A model generated the notes under the pieces. That model did not search any database, had not been told where the DNA came from, and saw nothing but the letters and a program-made list of their open reading frames with translations. Position numbers and translations under genes: made by a program. Below are positions 61,336 to 64,000 of a stretch of DNA of 64,000 bases, piece by piece. The first letter of the stretch is position 1. Each line of letters opens with the position of its first letter. The stretch comes from Poecilobothrus nobilitatus. Its lineage: Eukaryota > Arthropoda > Insecta > Diptera > Dolichopodidae. The stretch covers positions 265,166,515 to 265,230,514 of the forward strand of contig OX352773.1 in the NCBI GenBank assembly GCA_947095535.1, written 5' to 3'.

Positions 61336-62794
61336 AATATAAACAATATAAAATCTTTTCTAATTGAGAATCTTACATATACATATATATAAATATTCTG
61401 GAAAAAGCTATATAAATATTCTGGAAATAATTTAAATTTGTTGAATTAATTTGCATTATGATAAAACGAAATTTTTCGAAATTGTTACAAAATAAGATAC
61501 GAAATTTTAAAAAACGAAATTTTTTCGATATTTTAACAATCGAAATAAAAAAGTACGAAATTTCGTTACGCTCCGTTATAAATAATTGAATTCAGTAAAT
61601 TTAGTGTTAGAATGTGGTTTTAAAGTATTTACCAAAATTGCACGAATTATTTGCTTTTATTGAAATAAATATTTCATAGTAAAAATAAAAATGAATCATG
61701 TGTTTCTTTAAACATACTGCACGATGTGTTTAAGTTAATATACAGGATGTTTCACAAAAAAAGATAATTAGGATAGACAGATTTTATAGAAATAAAACTA
61801 AACTAATCATCTTTTTTTGAAATTAAAAATATTTCTAAGCGATTTTTTAGCTCTAAGCTAAGCTATCTCTATATATCTCATAAACGATAGAGAATACACC
61901 CAACCTTCTAATAGAATTTGTTTATTTCAATCTTCTGTATACTAATTCATACTTTGCGGAATATCGAAATAACTTTGTTAATATCTGTATACTTTTTTTT
62001 TTATAAAATTAATAACAATATAATTTTAACTGATCTTTTTAATTCATCGATCCTATATACATACATATGTGTAGGAATTTAGCCCGCTGGTCACTTTAGT
62101 TTTACCATTTTAATTAAACAGATGTCGTAAACAGATGACATGAACATTTGAATTGAATTAATAAAATAAAAGAGCACTTTTACTATAACTGTCGACGGAT
62201 AGAGATAATACAAAATAACTAGATTTTGTCTGTAGAAAAAACCTTTTTTTTTTTTGATATTACGATTTACTGTAATTAAAATTAAAGCCAACTAAAACTA
62301 AAATTGAAATAATTATTGCAAAAAGATCTTATATTGTAAAAATTATATATCTTAAAGGATTTAAACATAAAATCAAAATTTGTAACATTTATAGAATAAA
62401 ACTTCAACCTTAAAATATTAAAAGAAACACCTTGGATTTAATTTTTATTAAACAAATACATCCTACATATTATATATGTATTCATATAACTATATTCAAA
62501 TACATATTATATTCAAATTTCAAATACATATTATATTCAAAATTTCAATATTATATTCAAAAAAAAAGTATAGCAATCAGAAATTAATTTCTATAATAAA
62601 TAATAGATGCGCCATACAGTTAAATGCTAAAAAGGGATAATTCTGGGATTCTGAAAACTCAATCAACTTATTCAACTGTCAAAACTAGCTCTGTAACTAG
62701 CCATAATCCATAAATAAAAAAATAGGTATATGTAAATATATACACATTTTTTTTTTTTAATAATATATAAAATAAAAATTTTAACTGAATATAT

Positions 62795-63125
62795 TTTTAG
62801 GAATTTTTCCAGTAAAAATCCAGTAATTTAAAATTCAGTAAAAAAAATCCAGTAAATTTCTTACTTAATTTATTTCATTTGCATAAAATATAAATAGAAA
62901 AATGTTTTACTTTAAGTATATAAGTCAGAAAATTAAAATTTTAAAAATTTTGTTAATGACGGTTTAACTTAGCAAAAATATAAGATTAAAATAAAAAATA
63001 AAATTGATGAATTTTACTGAATTTTTTTTTTTTTTTTACTGAATTTTGGAGTACAGAATTTTTTTTACTAAAGATTTTGAATTACATACTTGGCTTTCTG
63101 GATTTTGATAAACTGGATTTCATAG
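62795..63125. mobile_element. Foldback-like element with ATCCAGTAAA arms
   Basis: The left arm has repeated (A)ATCCAGTAA(A/T)TTT units (62815-62870). The right arm has TTTACTGAATTTT, TACTGAATTTTGG, GGATTTTGATAAACTGGATTT (63005-63120), the opposite orientation. Flanking duplications are not clear. Confidence 0.5.
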
Positions 63126-63451
63126 TGAAACAATATTTTTAATTTGCTTTAAAATTAAGTAACGTTTTGTATTATAGCAAATATTGATCATGTAATTTTT
63201 AATTAATATATTTAAGTCTTATATATTATAATTATTTTATTGAAAATTTTTCTAGCACAAATAAACTATAGAATTAATATCAAATTAATTGAGTTTTTTT
63301 TTTTTTAAATAATAATAAAATTATAAAAGATAATGCAAAGGATGAATGGTTCAAAAAAGTTATAAAAATATTAATAGGTACCAAACTTCTTCTACTGTAT
63401 AGTAATTACTCCGATATAATTTCTTGTATGCTATTCAGCCATAAGCCGCAG

Positions 63452-63809
63452 TTAGATCATATAGATTAATAAAATTAATATAATTAAATCATATAATTAA
63501 ATAAAAAATAAGTATATTTATATCATTTATAATTAATATCATATTGTAATATATAATAAAATAATTCTTGTATAAGATAGTATTTAAAAAGAAATACATA
63601 TAATAGATGGCGTACGAAAAGAAATATTTAATTGAGTAAGGCTTTCTTATACAATCTGAGTAATCAACAGTTTAATAAAATTAATGATTTCAGAAACAGA
63701 ATCTTAGTCAAAGACGGACAGAATGAATTATTATTATTCAAAATGAATAATAAATAATTTAGGGGATGTCCTGTGCTCCGAAGAGTGGGAGTTTAGGAAA
63801 GAAAAAAAA
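63452..63809 (+). mobile_element. 5'-truncated SINE copy
   Basis: Starts in the post-head segment GATCATATAGATTAATAAAA and keeps the body landmarks ATTCTTGTATAAGATA, GATGGCGTA, TGAGTAATCAACA and GGGGATGTCCTGTGCTCC, ending in an A-rich tail. The tRNA-like head is degenerate or absent. Confidence 0.7.
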
Positions 63810-64000
63810 TGGCTAGTGTGCTTCAAAATCTACAGATAATTTTCAATGGTTGCAATCATTTTGAAAAGACATCGTTTTATCTGTAATGTGTAATGTAATG
63901 ACTAACGATATATTAGGCAAATATTTTGTTTTAGACAAATGTTTAAAGAAACAAAAAAATTCTGCTTAATTTTCTTAAACAAATGTAAATCTATACGATA

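Larger units (their letters stand above)
59656..64000. other. Region downstream of the IR gene, repeats only
   Basis: A SINE head (60058-60200), (AAT)n microsatellite with repeated units (60180-60770), a poly(A)-tailed repeat end (to 61010), a foldback-like element (about 62795-63125) and a 5'-truncated SINE (63452-63809). No coding gene seen on either strand. Confidence 0.6.

Noticed and set aside
61742..61790. DNA transposon starting ACAGGATGTTTCAC
   Set aside because: Only one terminus-like sequence; no opposite end or duplication found.

Overview
The window is nuclear DNA from an animal, almost certainly an insect and probably a fly (Diptera). It is extremely AT-rich, with long introns, dense A/T homopolymers and many decayed transposons. 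Two protein-coding genes can be supported, both on the + strand. The dipteran placement is an inference. It rests on a divergent insect ionotropic receptor, a Smallish/LMO7-type LIM gene, and interspersed repeats with TATACCC...GGGTATA ends and (CCGT)n runs that resemble repeats I remember from flies.

Gene 1 (5567-46768; its 5' end lies before the window) is the homologue of Drosophila smallish (smash) and vertebrate LMO7/LIMCH1. Seven coding exons join with matching phases: 5567-5709, 14425-14572, 18766-20538, 36599-37763, 38767-40105, 40188-40360 and 46581-46768. They give 1,642 residues ending in a complete LIM domain and a PDZ-ligand-like C-terminus. The third exon can also be read straight through a consensus splice donor to a stop at 23526. 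That form has 1,683 residues in the window, lacks the LIM domain and carries a long proline-rich tail. The gene therefore appears to make two different C-terminal products. Family knowledge places the protein at adherens junctions with Bazooka/Par-3 and Src42A; a cluster of tyrosine motifs in the 36.6-kb exon fits the latter.

Gene 2 (53694-59591) is a divergent ionotropic receptor of 634 residues in two exons. Its 4-kb intron is almost wholly one insertion with CCCTTTCACTGC termini (piggyBac-like) that itself holds further insertions. Without it the intron would be about 80 bp.

The rest is introns and intergenic DNA full of repeats. These include a tRNA-derived SINE family with one intact copy and its target-site duplication (30145-30529); a foldback element that split another SINE copy (7282-8007, 8-bp duplication); a PIF/Harbinger-like element (50784-51582, TTA duplication); a TTAA-flanked MITE (9673-9820); a TA-flanked MITE with perfect 71-bp terminal repeats (56180-56655); a 2.27-kb repeat with a 306-bp tandem array (41219-43484) and its short relative (48438-49218); and a second interspersed family near 12.3, 14.2, 17.8 and 52-53 kb. 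Several unrelated elements share one architecture: inverted arms built of short imprecise tandem repeats. No rRNA, true tRNA gene, CRISPR array or bacterial feature was found. Exon joins were deduced from reading frames and splice consensus only, and alignments were done by eye.
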